Source: a bacterium
GTDB lineage: Bacteria > UBP6 > UBA1177
NCBI GenBank assembly: GCA_017538365.1
Contig: JAFYIZ010000004.1
Coordinates: forward strand, 39,765 to 103,764
Direction of reading: 5' to 3'
Length of the DNA: 64,000 nt
Shown: piece after piece, positions 52,711-60,963 of the stretch
How the letters are laid out: every line of letters starts with the position of its first letter
Position numbering within the stretch: position 1 is the stretch's first letter
Position numbers and translations under genes: made by a program
Notes under the pieces: model-generated
The model's database searches: none
What the model saw: the letters and a program-made list of their open reading frames with translations, nothing else
What the model was told of the DNA's origin: nothing

Positions 52711-53610
52711 ATGGAATTCAAATCTATCAAAGAGTTTATCACGATGGCAAAAGGTCATGAGACCAGAAGAATCGCTGTTGCAGCTGCTGAAGACGAACCT
52801 GTTCTTTCCGCGATCAAAGACGCGATGAAGGAAGGGATCGTAATTCCCGTTCTTGTAGGTCACGAAGAAAAAATCAGAGAGATCGCCGCTCAGATCGGAC
52901 TCAACCTCGAAGGAATCAAAATCATTCACGAGCCGAAACCGAAAGTTGCATGCCAGAGAGCTGTAAAAGTAATCAAAGACGGTGAAGCCGAGATTTTGAT
53001 GAAAGGTCTCGTTCCGACGGCTGACTTACTCAGAGCAGTTCTCGACAAGGAAAACGGCCTCAGAAAAGGTAGCACCATCAGCCACATCGCTTTCTTTGAA
53101 ACTCCGTATTACCACAAACTCGTTGTCGTTACTGACGCTGCAATGAACATCGCGCCTGAATTCAAAGAGAAAGTCGCGATAGTTAACAACGCTGTCGAAG
53201 CGTGCCACAGAGTCGGCATCGAAAATCCGAAAGTCGCAGTTCTTGCTGCTGTTGAAGTCGTAAACGAAAAGATGGAACCCACGGTTCACGCTGCAATGCT
53301 CACGATGATGAACAGACGCGGACAAATCCCGGGATGCATCGTTGACGGTCCTTTCGCAATCGACAACGCAATATCGAAAGAAGCGTGCACTCACAAAAAA
53401 ATTGTTACAGAAGTCGGCGGAGACGCTGATGTTCTTATGTGCCCCGATATCGAAGCTGCAAACATCCTCTACAAATCGATGAACTTCTTAGGCGGCGCAC
53501 ATTCGGCAGCAGTCATCATGGGAGCAAGCGTTCCGATAGTTCTTACAAGCAGAGCTGACTCGGAAGAATCAAAACTTTACTCGATCGCACTCGCTGCGGC
53601 AATGAAATAG
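52711..53610 (+). CDS. ptb: Phosphate butyryltransferase
   Basis: The 299-residue enzyme exchanges the CoA of butyryl-CoA for phosphate. It belongs to the phosphate acetyl/butyryltransferase family (VPVLVGHEEKI-type N-terminus; EILMKGLVPTADLLRAVL; DAAMNIAP; VVNEKMEPTVHAAML; GFLGGAHSAA-like end). The pairing with a butyrate kinase 8 nt downstream argues for Ptb over Pta. GGAGGG gives the start. The two enzymes produce butyrate with ATP formation. No butyryl-CoA dehydrogenase is in this window. Confidence 0.93.
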   Translation: MEFKSIKEFITMAKGHETRRIAVAAAEDEPVLSAIKDAMKEGIVIPVLVGHEEKIREIAAQIGLNLEGIKIIHEPKPKVACQRAVKVIKDGEAEILMKGLVPTADLLRAVLDKENGLRKGSTISHIAFFETPYYHKLVVVTDAAMNIAPEFKEKVAIVNNAVEACHRVGIENPKVAVLAAVEVVNEKMEPTVHAAMLTMMNRRGQIPGCIVDGPFAIDNAISKEACTHKKIVTEVGGDADVLMCPDIEAANILYKSMNFLGGAHSAAVIMGASVPIVLTSRADSEESKLYSIALAAAMK

Positions 53611-53618
53611 GAGGAGTC

Positions 53619-54701
53619 ATGAAAATATTGGCAATCAACCCCGGATCGACTTCCACAAAAGTGGCGGTTTATGAAGACACAAAAGAGATTTTGACCGTAA
53701 ACATCAAACACGATGTAGAAGAATTGGCTGGTTTTACTAATGTTTTCGATCAGTATGATTTCAGAAAGAATATCGTTCTCAAAAAACTTGAAGAAGAAGG
53801 AATCGACGTCGCTTCCCTCGATGTAATCGCAGGAAGAGGCGGACTCCACAAACCGATTTTGGGCGGCGTTTACGAAATCAACCCGCTTATGCTTGACGAC
53901 ATCAAACATCCGAAAATCGGCGAGCACGTCTGCAATTTAGGTGCTCCCATCGCTTACGAAATTGCAAAAGAAGCATCAAAACTCAGCGGAAAAGATGTAA
54001 AGGCGTACACTGTCGACACATCGGTCGTTGACGAGATGGAACCTATCGCAAAATTCTCCGGAATGCCCGAAATCGAAAGGCGCAGCATTTTCCACGCACT
54101 CAATCAGAAAGCAGTTGCAAGAAGATATGCCCGCGAAAGAGGCAAAAAATATGAAGACTTGAACTACATCGTTGCACACATGGGCGGCGGAATTTCGATC
54201 GGAGCTCACAAAGGCGGCAGAGTAATCGATGTCAACAACGCGCTCAACGGCGAAGGCCCCTTCACCCCGGAAAGAAGCGGCGGCGTTCCTGTAGGACAGC
54301 TTGTAAATATGTGCTTCTCAGGTGAATACACCAAAGCTGAGATCATGAAAAAGATCAAAGGAAACGGCGGTCTTGTTGCTTACCTCGGCACGAACAGCGC
54401 GTATGAAGTAGAAAAGAGAGTCAAAGCAGGCGACAAGGAATGGGAACTTGTCTACAAAGCGATGGCTTATCAGGTTGCAAAAGGAATCGGCGCTCTCGCT
54501 GCGGCTCTTGAAGGCAAAGTTGATGTCATCATCCTCACCGGCGGAATCGCTTACGACAAAATGTTCGTCGGCTGGATCAAAGAAAGAGTTTCTTTCATTG
54601 CCGATGTCGAAGTTTTCCCCGGCGAAGACGAAATGAAAGCTTTGGCCGAAGGCTGCTACTACGGAATCAAAGGAGAAATTCCGGTTCACGTTTATGAATA
54701 A
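53619..54701 (+). CDS. buk: Butyrate kinase
   Basis: The 360-residue ASKHA-fold kinase makes butyrate and ATP from butyryl phosphate. It has the acetokinase-family phosphate motifs: AINPGSTSTKVAVYED at the start, GRGGLHKPI, AHMGGGISIGAHKGGRVIDVNN and the ILTGGIAYD motif near the C-terminus. GAGG lies 6 nt upstream. It directly follows ptb. The last eight nt overlap the next gene. Confidence 0.95.
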   Translation: MKILAINPGSTSTKVAVYEDTKEILTVNIKHDVEELAGFTNVFDQYDFRKNIVLKKLEEEGIDVASLDVIAGRGGLHKPILGGVYEINPLMLDDIKHPKIGEHVCNLGAPIAYEIAKEASKLSGKDVKAYTVDTSVVDEMEPIAKFSGMPEIERRSIFHALNQKAVARRYARERGKKYEDLNYIVAHMGGGISIGAHKGGRVIDVNNALNGEGPFTPERSGGVPVGQLVNMCFSGEYTKAEIMKKIKGNGGLVAYLGTNSAYEVEKRVKAGDKEWELVYKAMAYQVAKGIGALAAALEGKVDVIILTGGIAYDKMFVGWIKERVSFIADVEVFPGEDEMKALAEGCYYGIKGEIPVHVYE

Positions 54702-55365
54702 AATCCAGGACTTAGTCCGAAATTTCCAAAAACACGTTTCTAAAGTAAATTCTGAAAACCCGGAGTTTTTTCAAGTAATTGCAAAACTGTGTGAAAGTTA
54801 CGGCTACCATCTTTCAAACGCGGCAGTTTTCAATAAAAACCTGCTTAAACTTAAAAATCTGAAATACATTCTTGTCGCCGACAATCCCGGAATGACCGAG
54901 CAGGCGCAGGAGTGCTATTTAGTCGGAAAAGCTGGCAAAATGGCGCGCAATTTCTTTGCGAACAACGGTTTAACAAACGATTTTGATGAAGAAGTCGCCG
55001 TTTTGAACAAAACTTTCATCCACACAAAAAGCACGAGCGACTTAAAAAAGCTCAAAGAGTTCAAAAATCTCTTTCTTGATTCTCAGGTTTTTATGGCAAA
55101 CTTGGCAGTTGACATGCTTGAAGCATCAGACTGCGAGCTTTGGATTACGGGCTGCAGCGAACTTACCGAAAAAGGACTTTTCGCGCAGTATCTCAAAACT
55201 TTGAAGGAACGCTGTGAAAAGGCTCCTGAGTTTAAAGAAAAAATCTTTTTTTATCCCCATTTTTCTTTCGGAAATTTCAGCAAAAATCTCAACTCAGTCC
55301 GCACCGCGCACCCTGAAATGAGCATCAAAGAGGCTTTGAAAGTAGCGACGCTGAATATTTTCTGA
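54694..55365 (+). CDS. Uracil-DNA-glycosylase-fold-like protein (223 aa)
   Basis: I cannot name it exactly. YILVADNPGMTEQAQE followed by YLVGKAGKMARNFF is similar to the UDG-superfamily pattern in which GxxPGxxE...G.PFVGxAG binds uracil. FFYPHFSFGNFSKN could be the region of the HPS motif. Differences: DNPG in place of GEAPG, and no clear cluster cysteines. A role in DNA repair or in nucleotide-related binding is possible. The ATG lies inside buk (overlap 8 nt), so it is coupled to a fermentation operon, an odd neighbour for a repair protein. It ends 13 nt from tmk (convergent). Confidence 0.5.
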   Translation: MNKIQDLVRNFQKHVSKVNSENPEFFQVIAKLCESYGYHLSNAAVFNKNLLKLKNLKYILVADNPGMTEQAQECYLVGKAGKMARNFFANNGLTNDFDEEVAVLNKTFIHTKSTSDLKKLKEFKNLFLDSQVFMANLAVDMLEASDCELWITGCSELTEKGLFAQYLKTLKERCEKAPEFKEKIFFYPHFSFGNFSKNLNSVRTAHPEMSIKEALKVATLNIF

Positions 55366-55378
55366 AAATAAACTCTGA

Positions 55379-55990
55379 TTACTTTTTATCTGCAAAAAGC
55401 GGTGCGAATTTTTCTTCGACATCACCGTAGATTTTGTCGATATCCAAGTTTCCGTTAAGATAGATGACTTTGAGATTGTCCTCAAATTCTTTGATAACTT
55501 CGCGGTAGTTTCTGTCAATCTGCTGCAGAAGATCCCGTTTTTCGTAAATCTCGGTCGAAGTGCGGAATTTTGTCAGTCTCTCAACTGCCTTATCAACTGA
55601 AACATCAATAAAAACGAGCACATCAGGCAGTGTTGCAAAGCGGTTTATTCCTTTAACCCACTCGTAACTTACATTGAGCGACTGATACGCAACCGAACTG
55701 AAAAAATATCTGTCTGTGATAACGGTCTGTTTTTTCCTGAGCGCAGGCCAGATCTCTTCACGCAGATGGTTGATTCTGTCCGCAGCAAAGGCTAAAGCGA
55801 GCATTTCGTGTATCAGCGGAGTATCGCTGTTTGTTTCGCTTAAGAAATTTCTCACGATTTTTCCGGTAGCAAGCGTTGTCGGCTCAGCAGTAAGATAAAC
55901 AGCCTCTCCTTTCGATTCGAGGTATCTTTTTATTTCGCGGATAGTCGTGCTTTTGCCGCTTCCGTCGATCCCTTCGACTGCGATAAACAT
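55379..55990 (-). CDS. tmk: Thymidylate kinase
   Basis: The 203-residue P-loop kinase makes dTDP from dTMP. The P-loop is GIDGSGKST near residue 8, followed by YLTAEPTTLATG and the DR motif in TDRYFFSSVAYQ. The lid region near residues 145-155 has the basic string FRTSTEIYEKRDLLQQ. The ATG overlaps the stop of the preceding lipoprotein gene (TAATG). Confidence 0.95.
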   Translation of the reverse strand: MFIAVEGIDGSGKSTTIREIKRYLESKGEAVYLTAEPTTLATGKIVRNFLSETNSDTPLIHEMLALAFAADRINHLREEIWPALRKKQTVITDRYFFSSVAYQSLNVSYEWVKGINRFATLPDVLVFIDVSVDKAVERLTKFRTSTEIYEKRDLLQQIDRNYREVIKEFEDNLKVIYLNGNLDIDKIYGDVEEKFAPLFADKK

Positions 55991-56616
55991 TATTTTTCCT
56001 CCAAAGCGTAAATTTTCAAATCATCGAATTCGACATCCGATTTCCAGTTTGCAAAAGAGAGTTTTGAAAAGCCGTCACTCACTTTGAGCGGAGTTTCATC
56101 GCTATATTCAAGAAAAAGTTCTCCGTTCACAAACCATCTGATTTTACTGAACAATCTTTCAACTTTTATTTTGTATAGAATCTCTTTTTCAAGATTGGCG
56201 TTTCTCTTTTCGCTTCTCTTTTTTTCGTGCTCATCAAGTCTGGAAATTACAGAGATCCGGTTATTCCAGCCGCCGAGAATGAAAGTGTAGCCGTCACCGT
56301 GGTCGTGGATTTTTCCGTCGCCCCAGAGGTTGAATTTTACATCAACTGCGTCGCTGTGGCTTTTCATCGTGAGCTCGACTATTCCGTTCTGCGGCAGATC
56401 GACTGATTTAAGAACAAGATTTCTGTTTTTCGCAGTTCTGCTCTTGAGTTTTCCGTTTTCGATCCTCCAGTCGCCTCCCTGAACTTCATAATTTTCACTG
56501 ATTTCAGCACGTTCGAAAGAGTCTTCAAAAACCAAAATAGCTTTTTTTTCGGAACTGCACCCGAAAACAGCAAAACTCAGAAGCAAAAGCAGTGTAAATA
56601 TTGGAAAAAAGCGCAT
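55990..56616 (-). CDS. LamG/DUF1080-like beta-sandwich lipoprotein (208 aa)
   Basis: The lipobox is AVFGC (Cys20). The mature part has the pattern of a concanavalin-like jelly roll: LVFEDSFERAEI opening, GGDWRIENGKLKSR, GDGYTFILGGWNN, and VNGELFLEYSDETPL, then SFANWKSDVEFDDLKIY at the end. These are typical of 3-keto-disaccharide hydrolase (DUF1080)-like or LamG carbohydrate-binding folds. No catalytic residue is visible. It lies between mutS2 (8 nt upstream) and tmk in one operon. Confidence 0.72.
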   Translation of the reverse strand: MRFFPIFTLLLLLSFAVFGCSSEKKAILVFEDSFERAEISENYEVQGGDWRIENGKLKSRTAKNRNLVLKSVDLPQNGIVELTMKSHSDAVDVKFNLWGDGKIHDHGDGYTFILGGWNNRISVISRLDEHEKKRSEKRNANLEKEILYKIKVERLFSKIRWFVNGELFLEYSDETPLKVSDGFSKLSFANWKSDVEFDDLKIYALEEK

Positions 56617-56624
56617 TTCAGAAC

Positions 56625-58943
56625 CTAAAATTTTATCACCGTAACAGAATCGCCGCCCTCTTCGTTACTGCCGGGCGCGAACGTGAATTTGTATCTTTTC
56701 TGCAAATCGGGAAGGAAATCGCGGATGAATTTTTTGAGTTTTCCGCTTCCCTGACCGTGGATTATCGTAAGCGATACCGCCCCTCCCCCGAAAGCGGTGT
56801 CAAGTGATTTTTCGATTTTTTCAGCTGCATCTTCGACGAACATTCCGCGGACATCGCACATTTCGATATACTTTGATTCGACCGTATTTTTCGATGCTTT
56901 TGTCTTTACTTCCTTCGAAAATTCAAGCACTACAAGCCTTTCTGTCGGAGCGACGAGCTGTTTTCCGCTGCTTGTATATTCCGCTTTTGCACCTTTAACT
57001 TTCTGCAGAACACCTTCCAGTTTCAATAGCTTGTCGTAAATCACCGTTTTTCCCGGAACAATTTTGTCGAGCACATCTTCAAGTTTTTCACCCTCTTTCG
57101 TATCGAGTGCGACGGTCTGTCTGTTTATCGCGTCCTGAAGCGTTTCCTTCTCTTTTTTAAGGAGGACAACTTTCTGCGCGACATCCTTTTCAGAAACTTT
57201 TTCTACTTTTTTCTTCAATTCCGCTTCCTCCATCTCGACCAGTTTTTTAAGCGAACGAAGACGTTCCTCTTCAAACCGTTTTTCCTTGGTTTCGAGCTTT
57301 CTGCGAAGTTCAGTTATCTCCTGTTCCTCCGCTTTGATCGTGGCTTTCGCCGCCTCGACCTCTTCAGTCAGAATTGCCAGCTGCTCCTCTTTTTTGTGGA
57401 GACGGTTAATCAGCGGTTCGACTCCGCTTTCCTTTGCAAGAAGAAGTTTTTCGAGTTTCTCAACAAATTCCTGAGGAAATCCGATCTTTCTGACAAGCGA
57501 AAGTGCGTTGCTCGAGCCCACAATATTGTATGAAAACTTGTATGTCGGCTTATCTTTTGCCTCATCGAATCCCATTGCGACAGGAATGAATTTCTTGTTC
57601 TGCAGCGCGATTGATTTTACTTCGGCAAGGTGGCTCGTAACGACTGAAAAACATCCTTTTTCCGCGACAAATTCAAGGTAAGCTCCTGCGATAGCGCCGC
57701 CCTGAAGCGGATCTGTCCCCGTTCCGATCTCGTCAATAAGAACCAAATCACGGCTGCCCAGTTTTTCCGCAGTCGCACTTAAAAGACGAAGATGGCTTGA
57801 AAAACTCGATTCTCCGGCGAAAGCGTCCTGATTGTCGCCCAAAATAAGGAAAATATTCTCAAAAAAAGGAAGGTGCGCGTAGCTTGCAGGAACAGGAAAA
57901 CCGCGGACAGCAAGCTCGGCTATAGCCGCGACAGTCTTTATCGAAACAGTCTTTCCGCCTGCGTTGGGGCCGCTTACGACCATGATCTTCTCTTCATCCG
58001 AAAAGATAAAATCGTTCTTTACCAAGTTTTCGCCGCGGCTTAAATAAACCGGCGGGAACCACGCGTTTTCAAGTTTCATCGAATCTTCAGTAAATTCAGG
58101 GATTGCGCAGCCGTTTTCCTTCATCCAGAAGTATTTCGTGAAGATGTTTTCAATATGCACAGCCCTTTCGACGCACTTTTCGAGATAGTTGTAATTTCTG
58201 AAAAGAAGTCCTCTGAGTTCGCGCAGAATCCTGATTATCTCTTCAAGTTCGCGAGCCGCTAAAAGCGAAAGCGAGTTGTTGTGCTCGATTAAAGTCATCG
58301 GCTCCAGGAACGCCGTCTGCCCTGTTCTGCTGTAGTTGTGAATTACACCTTTTACTGTTCTTTTGTAGACCGATTTGAACGGAAGAACATATCTGTCATC
58401 GCGGATTGTGAACCAGTCTTCCTGCAGAAAACCGCCGTATTCTGGCGAATTTATCATTTTTTTTATTTCTTCTCCGATATTGCGGTGCGTATCGGCAAGA
58501 TGGCGCCTGATTGCGGCAAGCTCGGGGCTTGCATTCGAATTTATCTCCCCTTTTTCGTTTACGACCTGCTTTATCGTCATTTCCAGGCTGACGTTGTATT
58601 CGAAATCAAGAAGTGAATGGATTTTCGGCGTGAATCCGTGCCTTTTAAGCTCTTCGCCTGTTTTTCTGACAACGCCTAAAAAGTCGCCTATCACCCTGTA
58701 ATCCGCAGCTTCCAAAGGTTCGTTATCCTCAAACTGAGACATGACGCGGCGGACACTGTCGAGATTGAACGAGAAAAGCGAGCGGTATTCAGCCGAAAGC
58801 GCAGCAGCCTCGCCGATTAACGCGAACTCCTTTTCGCAGTCATCGATTGACAATCTTTCAGTTTTGTGGAGCGAGGCTTTTCCGTATTCAGAAAGTGATT
58901 TTTCACCGATCCAGTCGATTATCGAATTCCATTCAGTCAGCAT
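56625..58943 (-). CDS. mutS2: MutS2-family ATPase/endonuclease
   Basis: The 772-residue protein lacks the mismatch-recognition domain of MutS and carries a C-terminal Smr domain. In order: clamp-like helical region, ATPase with Walker A GPNAGGKTVSIKT (about residue 326) and Walker B LVLIDEIGTGTDPLQGG, a coiled coil rich in Glu/Lys (about 520-630), and the Smr domain with CDVRGMFVEDA and the HGQGSGKLK motif. Bacterial MutS2 is linked to suppression of recombination and to ribosome collision rescue. GGAG precedes the ATG. It follows pepP by 38 nt. Confidence 0.94.
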   Translation of the reverse strand: MLTEWNSIIDWIGEKSLSEYGKASLHKTERLSIDDCEKEFALIGEAAALSAEYRSLFSFNLDSVRRVMSQFEDNEPLEAADYRVIGDFLGVVRKTGEELKRHGFTPKIHSLLDFEYNVSLEMTIKQVVNEKGEINSNASPELAAIRRHLADTHRNIGEEIKKMINSPEYGGFLQEDWFTIRDDRYVLPFKSVYKRTVKGVIHNYSRTGQTAFLEPMTLIEHNNSLSLLAARELEEIIRILRELRGLLFRNYNYLEKCVERAVHIENIFTKYFWMKENGCAIPEFTEDSMKLENAWFPPVYLSRGENLVKNDFIFSDEEKIMVVSGPNAGGKTVSIKTVAAIAELAVRGFPVPASYAHLPFFENIFLILGDNQDAFAGESSFSSHLRLLSATAEKLGSRDLVLIDEIGTGTDPLQGGAIAGAYLEFVAEKGCFSVVTSHLAEVKSIALQNKKFIPVAMGFDEAKDKPTYKFSYNIVGSSNALSLVRKIGFPQEFVEKLEKLLLAKESGVEPLINRLHKKEEQLAILTEEVEAAKATIKAEEQEITELRRKLETKEKRFEEERLRSLKKLVEMEEAELKKKVEKVSEKDVAQKVVLLKKEKETLQDAINRQTVALDTKEGEKLEDVLDKIVPGKTVIYDKLLKLEGVLQKVKGAKAEYTSSGKQLVAPTERLVVLEFSKEVKTKASKNTVESKYIEMCDVRGMFVEDAAEKIEKSLDTAFGGGAVSLTIIHGQGSGKLKKFIRDFLPDLQKRYKFTFAPGSNEEGGDSVTVIKF

Positions 58944-58981
58944 TTATCCTCCGAAAAAGCAGTCTGAAGCAGACAAGAGAT

Positions 58982-60760
58982 TTAGATAGCAGCAGTCATC
59001 TTTTTGAGCCAAGCCTTCTCCTCTTTGCCGAGCATCGGGGACAAAGTTTTGAAGACAAGTTTGTGATAGTCGTTGAGATATTTTTTCTCTTCAGCTGAAA
59101 GAAGCGCAGGTTCTATCGCACGGATATCGATCGGGCACATCGTGAGATTCTCGAAACCGACGAACTGTCCCCATGCGGTCTTTTCTTTCGGAACGGAAAG
59201 AACGAGGTTTTCGATTCTGATTCCGTACTGGTTCGGCTCGTAGTAGCCGGGCTCGTTCGAAACTATCATTCCGGGCTCGATCTTCGTGTCGCTCCTGCGG
59301 GTCGAAATGCTCATAGGACCTTCATGAACGCTGAGGTAAGCACCTACGCCGTGGCCTGTTCCGTGAAGATAGTTCTTGCCGTCTTTCCAAAGTGCCTCTC
59401 TTGCAAAAGCGTCGATGTTGGCGCCCGTCGTAAATCCCTGCGGGAACTTGGCGAGAGCAATTCTGATGTGGCCTTTGAGAACATTCGTGAAATCTTTCTT
59501 CATATCTTTGGTGAGTTTTCCCATTGCGACAGTTCTTGTGATGTCAGTCGTGCCGAAAAGATACTGCGCGCCGCTGTCAACGAGATAAAGCCCTGCAGAT
59601 TTGAGCTCGCAGTCGGTCTCGGGAGTCGCGCTGTAGTGGATTATCGCACCGTGAGCACCGTAACCCGAAATCGTGTCAAAGCTAAGTCCGACGAAGCCTT
59701 CACCCTCTTTGCGGAACGCTTCGAGCTTGTCGCTTGCCGAAATCTCGGTGATTTTCGTTTTTCCGATATTTTTGTCGAGCCAGCAGAGGAATTTAACCAT
59801 CGCAACACCGTCGATGACGTGCGCTTTCTTCATTCCTTCGATCTCTGTCGCGTTTTTGATGCCTTTCATTATCTGCGAAACGTTTTCGCCGTTTACGACT
59901 TCAGCTTTTTTGCAGTCAACTGCGTCAAGAAGGCTCTGCGAAGTGCGTGCCTTGTCGATAAAGATCTTTCCTTTGAGCCCTTTGATGAAAGCGTAGATCT
60001 CTTCATATTTGTGGATCTTTACGCCGTCTTTCGCGATTGCATCGGCATCTTTCTTATTAAATTTGCCCTCTTTTACGAAAAGGTCAGCCGTCTTTTTGCC
60101 GATAACGCCGAACCCCATGACTACCGGGTTGCATTCGACATCGTTTCCGCGGATGTTGAAGATCCACGCAAGGTCGTCAAGAGAAGCGAAAAGGTGGTAG
60201 TCAACACCGAGTTCAGCCATTTTTGCGCGGATTCTATCAAACTTTTCAACTCTGCCGGCACCTGCATATTTAACGGGATGCTGAACAGCTTTTCCGCTCG
60301 GGAATGCAGGTCTGTCCTTCCAAATTTTGTCGATCAAGTCTTCGCTCGAAGCGACTTTTATTCCTTTCGGCTCGAAAGTTTTTTTCAGGTCGTCGACATC
60401 GTTTATCGACATTACAGCCGCATCAAAGCTGACTGTGTCGCCTTTTTTAAGTTCTTTGCCGATCCAGTCGGTGTAACTCGGAGTTTCGGGAAGTCCCATT
60501 TTGAAAAGGGTTATCGTGCTGCCTTTGAGCTGATTCTCAGCCTGAAGGAAATATCTTCCGTCAGTCCAGAGCCCCGCTTTTTTCATCGTGACTACGACCG
60601 TTCCGGCAGAACCGGTGAAGCCGCTTATCCACGCTCTCGATTTCCAACGCGGCGCAACGTATTCGCTCTGGTGCGGGTCGGCACTCGGAATAATGTAAGC
60701 CGCAATGTTTTTCTTCTTCATCAAAGCTCTAAGCTCTTCAAGTCTAGACGTGATCTGCAT
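58982..60760 (-). CDS. pepP: Xaa-Pro aminopeptidase (M24B)
   Basis: The 592-residue cytosolic metallopeptidase removes the N-terminal residue from peptides that have proline second. Two N-terminal creatinase-like domains (residues 1-300; PSADPHQSEYVAPRW and GLWTDGRYFLQAE) precede the pita-bread catalytic domain with all metal ligands: VDSGAQYLFGTTDITRT (two Asp), HGTGHGVGAYLSVHEGP (His), NEPGYYEPNQYGIRIENL (two Glu). The three-domain form is like eukaryotic APP1. AGGAGG stands before the ATG. Confidence 0.93.
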   Translation of the reverse strand: MQITSRLEELRALMKKKNIAAYIIPSADPHQSEYVAPRWKSRAWISGFTGSAGTVVVTMKKAGLWTDGRYFLQAENQLKGSTITLFKMGLPETPSYTDWIGKELKKGDTVSFDAAVMSINDVDDLKKTFEPKGIKVASSEDLIDKIWKDRPAFPSGKAVQHPVKYAGAGRVEKFDRIRAKMAELGVDYHLFASLDDLAWIFNIRGNDVECNPVVMGFGVIGKKTADLFVKEGKFNKKDADAIAKDGVKIHKYEEIYAFIKGLKGKIFIDKARTSQSLLDAVDCKKAEVVNGENVSQIMKGIKNATEIEGMKKAHVIDGVAMVKFLCWLDKNIGKTKITEISASDKLEAFRKEGEGFVGLSFDTISGYGAHGAIIHYSATPETDCELKSAGLYLVDSGAQYLFGTTDITRTVAMGKLTKDMKKDFTNVLKGHIRIALAKFPQGFTTGANIDAFAREALWKDGKNYLHGTGHGVGAYLSVHEGPMSISTRRSDTKIEPGMIVSNEPGYYEPNQYGIRIENLVLSVPKEKTAWGQFVGFENLTMCPIDIRAIEPALLSAEEKKYLNDYHKLVFKTLSPMLGKEEKAWLKKMTAAI

Positions 60761-60809
60761 GGTAACCTCCTAAAAAATTGATATAAAAAACGAAACTTTT
60801 CTGTCCATC

Positions 60810-60837
60810 TTTAAATAAGCAGCAAAATGCGTGACAA
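60810..60837 (-). promoter_or_regulatory. Putative promoter of pepP-mutS2-lipoprotein-tmk
   Basis: Minus strand: TTGTCA (60832-60837), 16 nt, TTTAAA (60810-60815), then GATGGACAG. A T6 tract lies 12 nt further. The -10 box is poor. Confidence 0.35.
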
Positions 60838-60901
60838 TATAATATCTTTTAAATTTTTGTGTAGTTTATTTCGATATCAAGCCTTTTTTTCCTTCAATTA
60901 G

Positions 60902-60929
60902 TTGTCATTTCATGCTTCATCTGTAAAAT
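60902..60929 (+). promoter_or_regulatory. Putative promoter of the arylsulfotransferase-like pair
   Basis: TTGTCA (60902-60907), 16 nt, TAAAAT (60924-60929), then AAGAGGG and TTGTTTG. AGGAAG lies before the ATG at 60964. Confidence 0.5.
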
Positions 60930-60963
60930 AAGAGGGTTGTTTGTTGATTTTCAGGAAGTGGTT

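Noticed and set aside
59324..60781. Long plus-strand frame (485 codons) opposite pepP
   Set aside because: It is a codon-bias shadow of pepP; the pepP frame has complete M24 motifs and the antisense frame has none.
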